Below the pieces are notes generated by a model, which saw nothing but the letters and a program-made list of their open reading frames with translations, was not told the origin of the DNA and did no database searches. A DNA stretch of 64,000 bases from Bacteriovoracaceae bacterium (GTDB lineage: Bacteria; Bdellovibrionota; Bacteriovoracia; Bacteriovoracales; Bacteriovoracaceae). Both the position numbers and the translations under genes were made by a program. The stretch covers positions 1-64,000 of the forward strand of contig JABIHA010000076.1 of the NCBI GenBank assembly GCA_018649885.1. Direction: 5' to 3'. This document shows, one piece after another, positions 40,828 through 49,737 of this stretch (positions are counted from its first letter, which is position 1; every line of letters begins with the position of its first letter).

Positions 40828-41721
40828 TTATCCCTCATGAAGCTTTAGGGTCTTGTCTAATAAACTTAGGCATCCAGAATAATTGGAGGTATTTTTTCCA
40901 TACTTTTCAAACGCTGTTCCATGATCAACGCTTAGTCTTGTAAAAGGAAGACCTAGAGTAATATTATATCCATTAAGACCATTTACACCTTTAAATGCAG
41001 ATAGACCCTGATCATGTGAAGAATAAACTAAAAGCTCATCTTCAAATTGTGAATGATGGTACAGAAAGTCTCCTGAGAAGGGGCCCAGAAACTCAACTAG
41101 AGGAAAATCTTTTCTTAGAGTCTCCATGGCAGTTGTAATGGTGTTTTCATCATTTCCAAGTAGTCCATTTTCTCCGCAGTGTGGATTTATTCCAGAAAAG
41201 ATTACTTTTCTAAATTTTTTAAAGACTCCACTTTTGTCATTAAGAACAAGTGACACTTTTTTTAAAATGAGATCAATGGTTATTGTTTTAGTGATTTCAT
41301 CTATTGGAATATGGTCTGTTAAAAGGAGTAGGCTTTTTGGACCAAAGTTAAATAGCATAGATATATTTTGGTTACCATAGAATGCTCTAAAAAACTCAGT
41401 GTGGCCTTTTTGAACAACGCCTTGATGGAAGAGTTGGTCTTTTGAAGTTGGCAGCGTGATTAAAAGATCACCTTTACTAATATTGTTAATACATGATTTT
41501 AAGCTGTGATCACTAAATGTGTGGTCACTATTTGAGATATTGGTAATATTCAGCTCAAGCTCTTCACGACTGATTTTTGTTGTGATTAGATTTTGCTCTA
41601 ACGAATTTTGGTCAATATAGAGATGGAATTTTTTCTGATCTTTTTTTGATAAACAAAGAATAGATTTTAAAAAAACCTCAATTCCAATTCCATGTTCATG
41701 TCCTTGTGAAACATAAATCAT
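40828..41721 (-). CDS. pdxA: PdxA-family 4-hydroxythreonine-4-phosphate dehydrogenase
   Basis: PdxA oxidises 4-phosphohydroxy-L-threonine in pyridoxal phosphate synthesis, needing NAD and a divalent metal. The conserved blocks are GINPHCGENGLLGNDE, SSHDQGLSAFK and TLGLPFTRLSVDHGTAF, with the metal-binding histidine and aspartate. At 297 aa it is somewhat shorter than the usual 325-330; the N-terminal GDP-x-GIGPE signature appears only as SQGHEHGIGIE. It is downstream of a surA-like gene, as in E. coli, where surA and pdxA are adjacent. Confidence 0.88.
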   Translation of the reverse strand: MIYVSQGHEHGIGIEVFLKSILCLSKKDQKKFHLYIDQNSLEQNLITTKISREELELNITNISNSDHTFSDHSLKSCINNISKGDLLITLPTSKDQLFHQGVVQKGHTEFFRAFYGNQNISMLFNFGPKSLLLLTDHIPIDEITKTITIDLILKKVSLVLNDKSGVFKKFRKVIFSGINPHCGENGLLGNDENTITTAMETLRKDFPLVEFLGPFSGDFLYHHSQFEDELLVYSSHDQGLSAFKGVNGLNGYNITLGLPFTRLSVDHGTAFEKYGKNTSNYSGCLSLLDKTLKLHEG

Positions 41722-41722
41722 T

Positions 41723-42625
41723 TTAGTTAAAGGTATTGGTATAGTACTTATTCTTTTCTCTTAAGATCCAATTTTCTGCAATTGATCTTGCTCTACCTTC
41801 AAAGATTCTTGCCTTGATTCTTGGTTTTGCTTTTTGATAAATATCTGTTTCAGCAAGGTCTTTCTTAGAGACAAAGAAAACATTAACCAAGTCGTCACTA
41901 ACAACAGGCAGGCTGAATGAGCCTTCTTCAGTCGATTTGACGGCCTTAAGAATATCTTTAGTTAACCCCTCTTCGGTAACATCGCCAAGGTCAGTTGTTT
42001 CTATGGTTTTATAACTATCGGGAAGGATTCCTGTTAGTTTGTATTGCTTCATTACTTCTGGAAAGCGCTCAATTTCTTTTTGAGTAAGAAGACCTTTTTT
42101 AAGCCCAAACACTACAAGTTTAAACTTCATGGCCACAGTTTGATCGCCAACGAAAGATTTAAAGAACTCATTTTTCACTTCTTGATCAGTAATTGAAATT
42201 AGAGGTGAAATTACTTGCTGGTAGAAATAAATATACTCAATCGAGTTTCGAATCATTTCAAAGTAATCATCGTATTTAAAACCCTTAGTACTTAGGATGG
42301 CCATAAGGGTTTGCCTAGGTACGCCAAGCTGCTTTATTCGATTTTCTACTTCTTCATCGCTGATTATATAGCCAAGTTTGTTCAGTGATTTTTTAATAAT
42401 TATTGAATCAACCTTGAGCTTGGTAATTTCTCTTACGCTATATTTAGTTTTAGTATAAATTTGTGGAAGAATTTCTCTTCTTTCTTGGATTGTATTTTGA
42501 ATTCGTTTGATTTCAGAAAGAGTGACAACTTGGTCATCAATAACGGCTATGATTTTATCTAATAATCTTGCGTGTACTCCGGTGCAAATCAAAAAAGTAA
42601 AAATAGTTCCAATGAGCGTTCTCAT
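41723..42625 (-). CDS. SurA-like periplasmic chaperone
   Basis: A 300-aa secreted protein with signal MRTLIGTIFTFLICTGVHA followed by a SurA N-terminal domain start (LLDKIIAVIDDQVVTLSEI). The helical chaperone domain continues to about residue 160. The C-terminal half has some PPIase-like pattern but no clear parvulin active-site block, so isomerase activity is doubtful. I chose the ATG at 42625, which has AAGGAAG 5 bp before it; an ATG nine codons upstream has no such site. Its role is probably folding of outer-membrane proteins. It lies next to pdxA and a true parvulin. Confidence 0.82.
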   Translation of the reverse strand: MRTLIGTIFTFLICTGVHARLLDKIIAVIDDQVVTLSEIKRIQNTIQERREILPQIYTKTKYSVREITKLKVDSIIIKKSLNKLGYIISDEEVENRIKQLGVPRQTLMAILSTKGFKYDDYFEMIRNSIEYIYFYQQVISPLISITDQEVKNEFFKSFVGDQTVAMKFKLVVFGLKKGLLTQKEIERFPEVMKQYKLTGILPDSYKTIETTDLGDVTEEGLTKDILKAVKSTEEGSFSLPVVSDDLVNVFFVSKKDLAETDIYQKAKPRIKARIFEGRARSIAENWILREKNKYYTNTFN

Positions 42626-42683
42626 GTGGGCTTCCTTGTTAGAGGCACCCATGACTATGGCAAATGGGTGCTAATAAGTCAGG

Positions 42684-43508
42684 CTATTTTAAGTACTTTT
42701 TCTCGATTTTGATAGTGGCACCATTTCTTAGGTCCGCGTAATAGTTTTCTATAATTTTGTCTCGTTTTTGGTCATATAGAAGCTTTTTATAGAAATCCAT
42801 GTTGATATTCTTGTAACCCTTGGTGCCGAGCACCTTGATTATGTGCCAGCCAAACTGACTTTTTACAGGCTTACTTATGAAGCCCTTTTGCTTGCCACTG
42901 ATTGCATTATAGTAGTTAGGGTCAAGCCTAACTTTTGGTTGGTATCCTATATCTCCACCATTGGGGGCGGTAGAGCCTTGGGTAAACTTGTTGGCAAGTT
43001 GTGAAAATTTCTTTGGACTTTTTCTTACTTTAGAATAGATTTTATCGATTTGTTTTTTGGCCTTAGTGAAGACAGCGTCCCCTCCAACAGTTGGAACTTT
43101 TATTAAAATATGTGCCGTTCTGTACTCTGCATTTTTCTTATAATATTTTTCTACTTCACCATCGTTCACAGTTATTTTTTTTAACTCAGGTTCTAGATCT
43201 TTTGAAACTTGTGCGTGATAGAGAACATCTTCCATCTTCTGCCTTACAAGCCCATCTTTATGAAGCTTAGCTTTGTAGGCCCTATCAATTCCTAAAACTC
43301 GATTGATAATTTGATTTAAAAGTCTTTGTTTTGTTACCTTGTGGGTAGTGAGAACAAGCTTTGATTGTTTAAATTTTTGATCAAGTTCTGCATAATAAAT
43401 GGGCTTTCCATTTACTCTCGCAATAACATCATTTGGGCTGGCTTTAGCAAATAAAATTGCCGGAAAAAGCACTAAACTTAAGAGGATTAGTAGTCTCTTG
43501 TATTTCAT
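42684..43508 (-). CDS. Parvulin-type peptidyl-prolyl isomerase
   Basis: A 274-aa secreted protein with signal sequence ending FAKA. The helical N-domain resembles SurA/PrsA (NDVIARVNGKPIYYAELDQK). The parvulin domain follows at about residues 125-240, with the signatures AEYRTAHILIKVP, APNGGDIGYQPK and SQFGWHIIKVL, including both core histidines. It is likely to act on envelope proteins in the periplasm. It sits between mfd and the SurA-like gene. Confidence 0.9.
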   Translation of the reverse strand: MKYKRLLILLSLVLFPAILFAKASPNDVIARVNGKPIYYAELDQKFKQSKLVLTTHKVTKQRLLNQIINRVLGIDRAYKAKLHKDGLVRQKMEDVLYHAQVSKDLEPELKKITVNDGEVEKYYKKNAEYRTAHILIKVPTVGGDAVFTKAKKQIDKIYSKVRKSPKKFSQLANKFTQGSTAPNGGDIGYQPKVRLDPNYYNAISGKQKGFISKPVKSQFGWHIIKVLGTKGYKNINMDFYKKLLYDQKRDKIIENYYADLRNGATIKIEKKYLK

Positions 43509-43550
43509 CTTTCCATCCTAGAATAAAAAACAATTTCTCTAGTTAAAACG

Positions 43551-46500
43551 CTAACATGGAAAGATTTTTGACGCAATAAGTTTTGAAAAAACCAACAAGT
43601 CTTCTTGGTTAATACTAGACTTGTGAGTATAGGTGACTGAGTAGTCAGGTTTCATTTTATAAACCTTGGGTCTCTCGAGAAAGGTTTCTATAACGCTATT
43701 TTTCAATTCTTTGTTTTTATCTAGCAATGCTTGATCAAACTGTAAGTATACTTTGTTATTTGAAACTTTAACTGACTTAATTCCACTGTTTTTCAAGATT
43801 AACCTGACCTCTAAGACTGTGTACAAGCTTGTAAGCTCTAAAGGAGGAGGTCCGAACAGATCCATAACTTCATCTTTTAAGTTTTCTAATCTCGCAAATT
43901 CACGACAGTTTGATAATTTTTTATAATATTTAAGTCTCTCTGATGGGCTGTCCATATAACTATTAGGTATATATGCCGGCTCTGGAGTTTGGATTTCCAT
44001 ATCAACATGAAAATCTTTGGTTTCACCTCGAATTTCATCAATGGCATCTTTTAAAAGTTCCATGTAGAGCTCAAGGCCAATTTCTTCGATGTGTCCACTT
44101 TGCTCTCCGCCTAAGATATCACCAGCCCCTCTAATTTCAAGGTCACACGAGGCAATATTAAAACCGGATCCCATTTCAGCATATGTTTGCAAGGCCTTTA
44201 ATCTCTTGGTTGCGATATCTGTAAGTTTTTGTGTGTTTGGAATGACAAAGTATGCGTAGGCTTTTCTTTCGGACCTTCCAATTCTTCCTCTTAGTTGATG
44301 AAGTTGGGACAGGCCATATGTGTTGGCCTTATCAATAATCATAGTGTTTGCTGTAGGGATATCGATGCCTGATTCGATAATTGTTGTAGATAGCAGTACA
44401 TTGTATTTCCCAGCATAAAAATCTTTCATTCTTTGTTCGAGTTCTCTTTCTTTTAATTGGCCATGGCCTATAATAATTTTTGCAGCAGGAACAAGTTCTC
44501 TAATATATGCACTGTGCTCTTCAATATCTTGAACTCTATTGTGAACATAAAAAACTTGGCCTCCCCTTGCCAATTCTTTTTCAATTGCGGCTTTAATGGT
44601 TTTATCATCTTTTTTTACAATATAAGTTTTAATTGACTGCCGTTTTGGGGGAGCAGTTTGAATTAGTGAAAGGTCCCTTATTCCTAGGAAGGCAAGTTGC
44701 AAGGTTCTAGGGATGGGAGTCGCCGTGAGAGTTAAAACGTCGACACTTGTCTTTAATAGCTTTAATTTTTCTTTGTGTGCTACACCAAATCGTTGTTCTT
44801 CATCGATAATAACGAGACCCAGCGACTTAAAAGAAATTTTTCCGGACAGTATTTTATGTGTCCCTATAACGATGTCTATTTTTCCATCTTCGAGATCCTT
44901 GATAATTAATTTTGATTCAGTAGGTGTTTTAAAACGAGACAAAAACTCAATATTAATTGGGAATTTTTTAAAATGTTCACAAAATGAATGAAAGTGCTGT
45001 AGGGCAAGTACCGTTGTAGGCACTAGAACGGCCACTTGCTTTTTATCAACAACGGCTTTAAATGCCGCTCTCATTGCAACCTCTGTTTTGCCGAAGCCAA
45101 CATCACCACAAACTAACCGATCCATAGGCACTGGTTTTTGCATGTCCTCTAGAACATCATCAATAGCAGCAGCTTGATCATTTGTTTCAACAAAAGGAAA
45201 AGATAATTCAAAGTCTTTGTACAGGTGACCTGGTTCTGAAAATGAGAAAGCGCTTTTAGATGCTCTTTCAGCCTGTAGTCTAAGTAGATCAAATGCAAGG
45301 GTCTTGACTGCTTTTTTGGCACGGGCCTTAGCCGTTTCAAATTTCTTGGAGCCAAGGTTCGCAACTCTAACTTGTGCACCACCATCGGCATGTTTTTGAA
45401 TTTGATTCAGTTTATAAACAGGAACGTAGACCTTGTCCCGATTTTGATATTCTATGACAAGAAAATCAGAGGTCTTTCCTCCTGCAGTGATGGATTCGAG
45501 ACCCAAGTATTTTCCGATACCAAATTGCCCATGAATAACAAAGTCGCCATCTTTTAATGTAGAGATTTGTTCAGCAAATAGATCGATGGACTTTTTTGTA
45601 GGTTTTTTAGTTTTACTTTTTTTAGAAGAAAAAAGATCCGAATCTGAAATGACGATTGTTTTTTCAGAATCGTAATAAAACCCTTGGTCTAGTGGGAATT
45701 GTATAAATTTAATTCTTGAGGCGAGTTGTCTTGTCCCAGCATCGGTTTCAAGAAGATAAATAAATTCTTTTTTGGCACTATCATTTCGATATGTGAAGAG
45801 AATGAGGCCTGAACGCGTGAAGTTTTCTTTAAGATATTCAATTGTTTGAGCGATATTTTTTTTGAAAGTAGTAGGAAGGGCGCCTGATTTTTTAACAAGA
45901 TAGTTGTGTGCTAAATTTAGATGCAAGTTATTAGACAGCGTTTCATTAAGATTGGTTTCTATATTGATAACATTGTAATTAATTTTGCTAAACTCACCCA
46001 ACTTTGACTCTATCTCTGTGTCAAGAATTTCACCGGGCCCAGGCAGTATATTTTCGTCCTCAGAATCTTTAAAAACTTCATCAAATTCCACTTTTAATTC
46101 TTCAAGGAACTCTAAATGTGTATGGAAATTATTTTGAGATTCAAAATGATGAATAATAATTTCTTCTTTTTCAACAACATCTAATAAAGTAAAAGATTCT
46201 TCGAAAAAAAATGGTGTGTAGACGGGATAATTATCAAAAAGATTACCATTAGATAAATTTGTGAAAATCGAGCGTCTTAACTCATATTTACTTTTGAACC
46301 TGGTTTCAGGCATTGGAATATTTGATCTTAAATTGCTTGCAAAATTTTCTTTGGAAAAAATTCGTGGAGTTGGACCAATTTTAACTGATTTTAAATTTTG
46401 ATCTCGAATTGTTCGGTTTGTTGTAATATCGATAGGAAATATTTCTTCAATCATGTCGTCAAAATAGTGCAGCCTCACGGCTGAACAGTTGACGGGATAA

Positions 46501-47057
46501 ATATCAAAAATTTCACCTTTTCTAGAAAATGTACCTGGCTCTTCAACCGTTACATTATGTTGAAATCCAATATCGACTAATTTTCTAGCAAGATCCTCAG
46601 GGGAGATTATGTCGCTTAGTTCTATTGTTAACTGATTGTTTTCAAAAAACGACAGGGCCGGCATCTTAAGACTTATAGCGTCCAGAGTCGTTAGGATGAA
46701 ATTTCCGCCTTCGCTGCTTTTTTTGAAGTGGAGGTAATTATATAGACAGTAAAATCTTCTGAATAAGTTATTTTCTGAATGCAGGGCCTTTGAGTAGGGA
46801 GATATTTCAAGGCCAGGATAAATGGAAATATTGAAGTGGGCGCAGTGACTCAATTTTTCAGAAAGGATCTCACAATCTTCTATAGAGGGTAAGATCACCA
46901 CTTGGGTTTTCGCCAGAAATTGCTTTTCACCGCCTTCGGAAAATAGCTTGAAAAGTAGTGCCCAAGTATCAAAGTCAAGGCCAGTAACGTTCAGCTCGCT
47001 ATTGCCTTCGGAAGAGAGCTCTTTAAATTTATTTAAAATAGAACTAAAAACAGACAT
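43551..47057 (-). CDS. mfd: Transcription-repair coupling factor Mfd
   Basis: Mfd removes stalled RNA polymerase and recruits UvrA. At 1168 aa it has the normal size. The UvrB-like N-terminus includes LTTLDAISLKMPA and the GTFSRKGEIFDIYP block. The RNAP-interacting domain follows (GDFVIHGQFGIGKYLGLE). The translocase has GDVGFGKTEVAMRAAFKA (Walker A), IIDEEQRFG (Walker B) and TATPIPRTLQ, plus HQLRGRIGRSE. It is the first gene of a five-gene minus-strand unit that ends in uvrA. The gap to nuoA is 194 bp and must hold two divergent promoters, which I could not assign with confidence. Confidence 0.97.
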   Translation of the reverse strand: MSVFSSILNKFKELSSEGNSELNVTGLDFDTWALLFKLFSEGGEKQFLAKTQVVILPSIEDCEILSEKLSHCAHFNISIYPGLEISPYSKALHSENNLFRRFYCLYNYLHFKKSSEGGNFILTTLDAISLKMPALSFFENNQLTIELSDIISPEDLARKLVDIGFQHNVTVEEPGTFSRKGEIFDIYPVNCSAVRLHYFDDMIEEIFPIDITTNRTIRDQNLKSVKIGPTPRIFSKENFASNLRSNIPMPETRFKSKYELRRSIFTNLSNGNLFDNYPVYTPFFFEESFTLLDVVEKEEIIIHHFESQNNFHTHLEFLEELKVEFDEVFKDSEDENILPGPGEILDTEIESKLGEFSKINYNVINIETNLNETLSNNLHLNLAHNYLVKKSGALPTTFKKNIAQTIEYLKENFTRSGLILFTYRNDSAKKEFIYLLETDAGTRQLASRIKFIQFPLDQGFYYDSEKTIVISDSDLFSSKKSKTKKPTKKSIDLFAEQISTLKDGDFVIHGQFGIGKYLGLESITAGGKTSDFLVIEYQNRDKVYVPVYKLNQIQKHADGGAQVRVANLGSKKFETAKARAKKAVKTLAFDLLRLQAERASKSAFSFSEPGHLYKDFELSFPFVETNDQAAAIDDVLEDMQKPVPMDRLVCGDVGFGKTEVAMRAAFKAVVDKKQVAVLVPTTVLALQHFHSFCEHFKKFPINIEFLSRFKTPTESKLIIKDLEDGKIDIVIGTHKILSGKISFKSLGLVIIDEEQRFGVAHKEKLKLLKTSVDVLTLTATPIPRTLQLAFLGIRDLSLIQTAPPKRQSIKTYIVKKDDKTIKAAIEKELARGGQVFYVHNRVQDIEEHSAYIRELVPAAKIIIGHGQLKERELEQRMKDFYAGKYNVLLSTTIIESGIDIPTANTMIIDKANTYGLSQLHQLRGRIGRSERKAYAYFVIPNTQKLTDIATKRLKALQTYAEMGSGFNIASCDLEIRGAGDILGGEQSGHIEEIGLELYMELLKDAIDEIRGETKDFHVDMEIQTPEPAYIPNSYMDSPSERLKYYKKLSNCREFARLENLKDEVMDLFGPPPLELTSLYTVLEVRLILKNSGIKSVKVSNNKVYLQFDQALLDKNKELKNSVIETFLERPKVYKMKPDYSVTYTHKSSINQEDLLVFSKLIASKIFPC

Positions 47058-47254
47058 AGCTTATGACCTTAGCTGCTTTGCGATTGGATTCAAAATATTG
47101 ATCCTACTCATTGACAGAACTTGGTTTGTTTAATTGCTTGAGTCTTTTACACCCTTCTTTTTTATTTTCATTACTTAATACCTTGTGTAATATATCTTGG
47201 ACAGCATAGAAATACCTATCCCGTTTAAATAACAAGCCTTTTAAGGGTGGAGTG

Positions 47255-47665
47255 ATGGCTAATAATAGTATCAATGTATTGATTCCAATCGCAGTTTGTC
47301 TTGGTTTTGCAGTTATTATTTACCTGGTGGTCATGTTGGCGTCAAAGATATTGAGGCCACATGAACCTAATGAATTAAAAAATTCTGCTTATGAGTGTGG
47401 TGAGCAACCAATTGGAACAGCTTGGTCCATGTTCAATGTAAGGTTTTACGTTGTAGGTCTCATTTTTATAATCTTTGATGTTGAGTCAGTTTTAATGTTT
47501 CCCGTTGTTTCTGTGTTTAAGAAATTAAATGCCATGGGAATGGGTGGAGTCGTTTTAATCGAGATTCTTTTATTTATAGGAATCTTGGTTGCAGGCATTG
47601 CTTATTGCTGGAGCAAGGGCGACTTAGATTGGGTAAAGAGTTATCAGCCAGCTAAAAAAAAATAG
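47255..47665 (+). CDS. nuoA: NADH-quinone oxidoreductase subunit A
   Basis: NuoA is a small membrane subunit of complex I at the junction with the peripheral arm. The 136-aa protein has three membrane segments and the conserved [20 protein letters not shown] and [10 protein letters not shown] loops. The ATG at 47255 has GGTGG upstream; the preceding GTG is less likely. It is the first gene of the rightward cluster. nuoB, C and D, which usually follow, are absent here; nuoH comes next. Confidence 0.96.
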   Translation: MANNSINVLIPIAVCLGFAVIIYLVVMLASKILRPHEPNELKNSAYECGEQPIGTAWSMFNVRFYVVGLIFIIFDVESVLMFPVVSVFKKLNAMGMGGVVLIEILLFIGILVAGIAYCWSKGDLDWVKSYQPAKKK

Positions 47666-47691
47666 AATTTGAATTTTGACCAGGATGAGGA

Positions 47692-48846
47692 ATGAATTCC
47701 ACAGTTGCTAATTATTTTTCTGAATTTGAAAGTTACCAAAAAATGGTGGATTGGTTATCTGGAATTGCAGGTTTTGATACTGCCACGCTTGTAATGGTCG
47801 TTGTTATCTCATTGATGGCTTTTATTGTTATTAATGCAATGATGCTTGTCGGGGGTCTTGGAACATATGCTGAAAGAAAAATTTCAGCCGATTTACAAGC
47901 AAGGATCGGACCAAACCGAGTTGGACCATATGGAATTCTACAGTTTTTAGCAGATGGCCTTAAGATGACGATGAAAGAAGATGTCACCCCTGCTAAGGCT
48001 GACAAAGTTCTTTTTAATCTCGCTCCTTTTTTGAGTTTATTTGGAATCTTTGGAACGTTAGCTGTTTTGCCAATAAGTAGCGGGCTTGCCTTGTCTCACT
48101 TGAATGTAGGCGTCTTTTTCTTAATTGCCATTTCCTCAATCGTTGGAATCGGGATTTTTCTCGGTGGTTATGCCTCTAATTCAAAATGGTCTATGTTGGG
48201 TGGAATGAGAGGGGCTTCTCAGATCGTAAGTTATGAAATACCAGTAACTCTTTCAGTTTTATCTATTGTTTTGCTCGCGGGATCTTTAAATTTTAAGGTA
48301 ATCGTTGGTGGCCAAACAGGTATGCCTACTGGCTGGTTTATATTCCATAATCCTTTTTCTTTTATGGCATTTTTTGTTTATTCAATTGCAGCCCTAGCTG
48401 AAGCTAACAGGGCTCCCTTTGATTTGCCAGAAGCCGAATCAGAATTGGTATCTGGTTACCATACTGAGTATACCGGAATGAAGTTCGGTATTTTTGCACT
48501 AGCTGAATATATAGAGGTCTTTGTCCTTGCTAGTGTTGCAGCGGCAATGTTCCTTGGTGGATACAATGTTCCTTTTCATTTAGGTGGAGACGGGATCATA
48601 GGCCAGGTCCTACAGCTTGGTGCATTTGTTACTAAGTCATTATTAATTTACTACGTAGTTATCTGGATAAGATGGACTTTTCCTCGGCTTAGGGCAGATC
48701 AGTTAATGGTAGTTTGCTGGAAGTACCTAACTCCTATTGCCATTTTTAATCTTGTTGGAAGTGCCGTGTGGCTATATGCCTTTAAAGGCCAGTCTATTTT
48801 ACAATTAGTGTTGCACTCAGGCGGATCATCTGCGGGTGGTCACTAA
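47692..48846 (+). CDS. nuoH: NADH-quinone oxidoreductase subunit H
   Basis: NuoH holds the quinone site of complex I and links it to the proton path. The 384-aa protein keeps AERKISADLQARIGPNRVGP, the acidic loop EANRAPFDLPEAESELVSG and about eight membrane segments. Its GGIRPG-type contacts are intact, so it should be functional. It is 26 bp after nuoA. Confidence 0.97.
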   Translation: MNSTVANYFSEFESYQKMVDWLSGIAGFDTATLVMVVVISLMAFIVINAMMLVGGLGTYAERKISADLQARIGPNRVGPYGILQFLADGLKMTMKEDVTPAKADKVLFNLAPFLSLFGIFGTLAVLPISSGLALSHLNVGVFFLIAISSIVGIGIFLGGYASNSKWSMLGGMRGASQIVSYEIPVTLSVLSIVLLAGSLNFKVIVGGQTGMPTGWFIFHNPFSFMAFFVYSIAALAEANRAPFDLPEAESELVSGYHTEYTGMKFGIFALAEYIEVFVLASVAAAMFLGGYNVPFHLGGDGIIGQVLQLGAFVTKSLLIYYVVIWIRWTFPRLRADQLMVVCWKYLTPIAIFNLVGSAVWLYAFKGQSILQLVLHSGGSSAGGH

Positions 48847-48866
48847 AGTGATGAGGGGTTAAGTAA

Positions 48867-49400
48867 ATGTTTCATAAAGTTTTGATAATTCTCTCTTCAG
48901 CGCTCACTGTTGCATCGGCAATTGGGGTTCTTGTAACAAAAGATATTGTGAGAGCATGTATATTTTTATTTTTTAGTTTGTTTGGTGTTGCCGGGATCTA
49001 CGCTTCACTTGGTGCAGACTTTGTCGCTGTTACTCAAATAATGGTTTATGTTGGTGGCGTTGTTATCTTGATGCTTTTTGCAGTGATGCTTACGGGTGGC
49101 CCCGGAAAAGAAAGTGCTGGTAGCAAGGGCTATTTGTTGATTCCAATGATGGGAAACAAAATCACCTTTGGTTTTGGAATCTTTTCGGGATTAGTTTTGC
49201 TTCTAACAATGGCAAAAATTACAAAGAGTGTAATTGCATCGGTAACGATATCTGAAGTAGAGGGCTTTGCTTCAACAGTAGAAAGAATTGGAAGCTTGCT
49301 AGTAAGCGAGCATGTATTAGCTTTTGAAATTTCGTCTATATTATTATTGGGAGCTCTCGTAGGAGCAGCGATGATAGCAAGACCTAGAAAGAATGTTTAG
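48867..49400 (+). CDS. nuoJ: NADH-quinone oxidoreductase subunit J
   Basis: NuoJ is a five-helix membrane subunit with a pi-bulge helix that takes part in proton coupling. The 177-aa protein keeps QIMVYVGGVVILMLFAVML and the C-terminal FEISSILLLGALVGAAMIAR. It lies between nuoH (20 bp) and nuoK (13 bp). nuoI, which usually lies between H and J, is missing. Confidence 0.95.
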   Translation: MFHKVLIILSSALTVASAIGVLVTKDIVRACIFLFFSLFGVAGIYASLGADFVAVTQIMVYVGGVVILMLFAVMLTGGPGKESAGSKGYLLIPMMGNKITFGFGIFSGLVLLLTMAKITKSVIASVTISEVEGFASTVERIGSLLVSEHVLAFEISSILLLGALVGAAMIARPRKNV

Positions 49401-49413
49401 GTAAGAGGGTAAG

Positions 49414-49719
49414 ATGTTTGGACTGGCCTGGTATTTAGGAATTGGATTTGTTTTATTTTGCACTGGAATAACAGTGATGATTGCAAGGAAGAGTATCGTT
49501 GCAATACTAATCGGAATTGAGTTAATTCTAAATGGAGCGGCCATAAACTTTGTGGCTTACTCTAAATTTGTTACTCAAGATCTTGATGGTCACATTTTTC
49601 CACTCTTTATAATAATCGTGGCAGCAGCTGAGGCAGCTGTCGGTCTTGCAATTGTAATTAGATTTTATCAAATTCGAGAAACGATTCATATTGATGAAGC
49701 AACTCAATTACAAAGTTAG
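49414..49719 (+). CDS. nuoK: NADH-quinone oxidoreductase subunit K
   Basis: NuoK is a three-helix proton-path subunit. At 101 aa it is standard. The two essential membrane glutamates are present: E36 in GIELILNGA and E73 in AAAEAAVGLAI. Confidence 0.96.
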   Translation: MFGLAWYLGIGFVLFCTGITVMIARKSIVAILIGIELILNGAAINFVAYSKFVTQDLDGHIFPLFIIIVAAAEAAVGLAIVIRFYQIRETIHIDEATQLQS

Positions 49720-49737
49720 GGTGAGGTAGAAAATATT

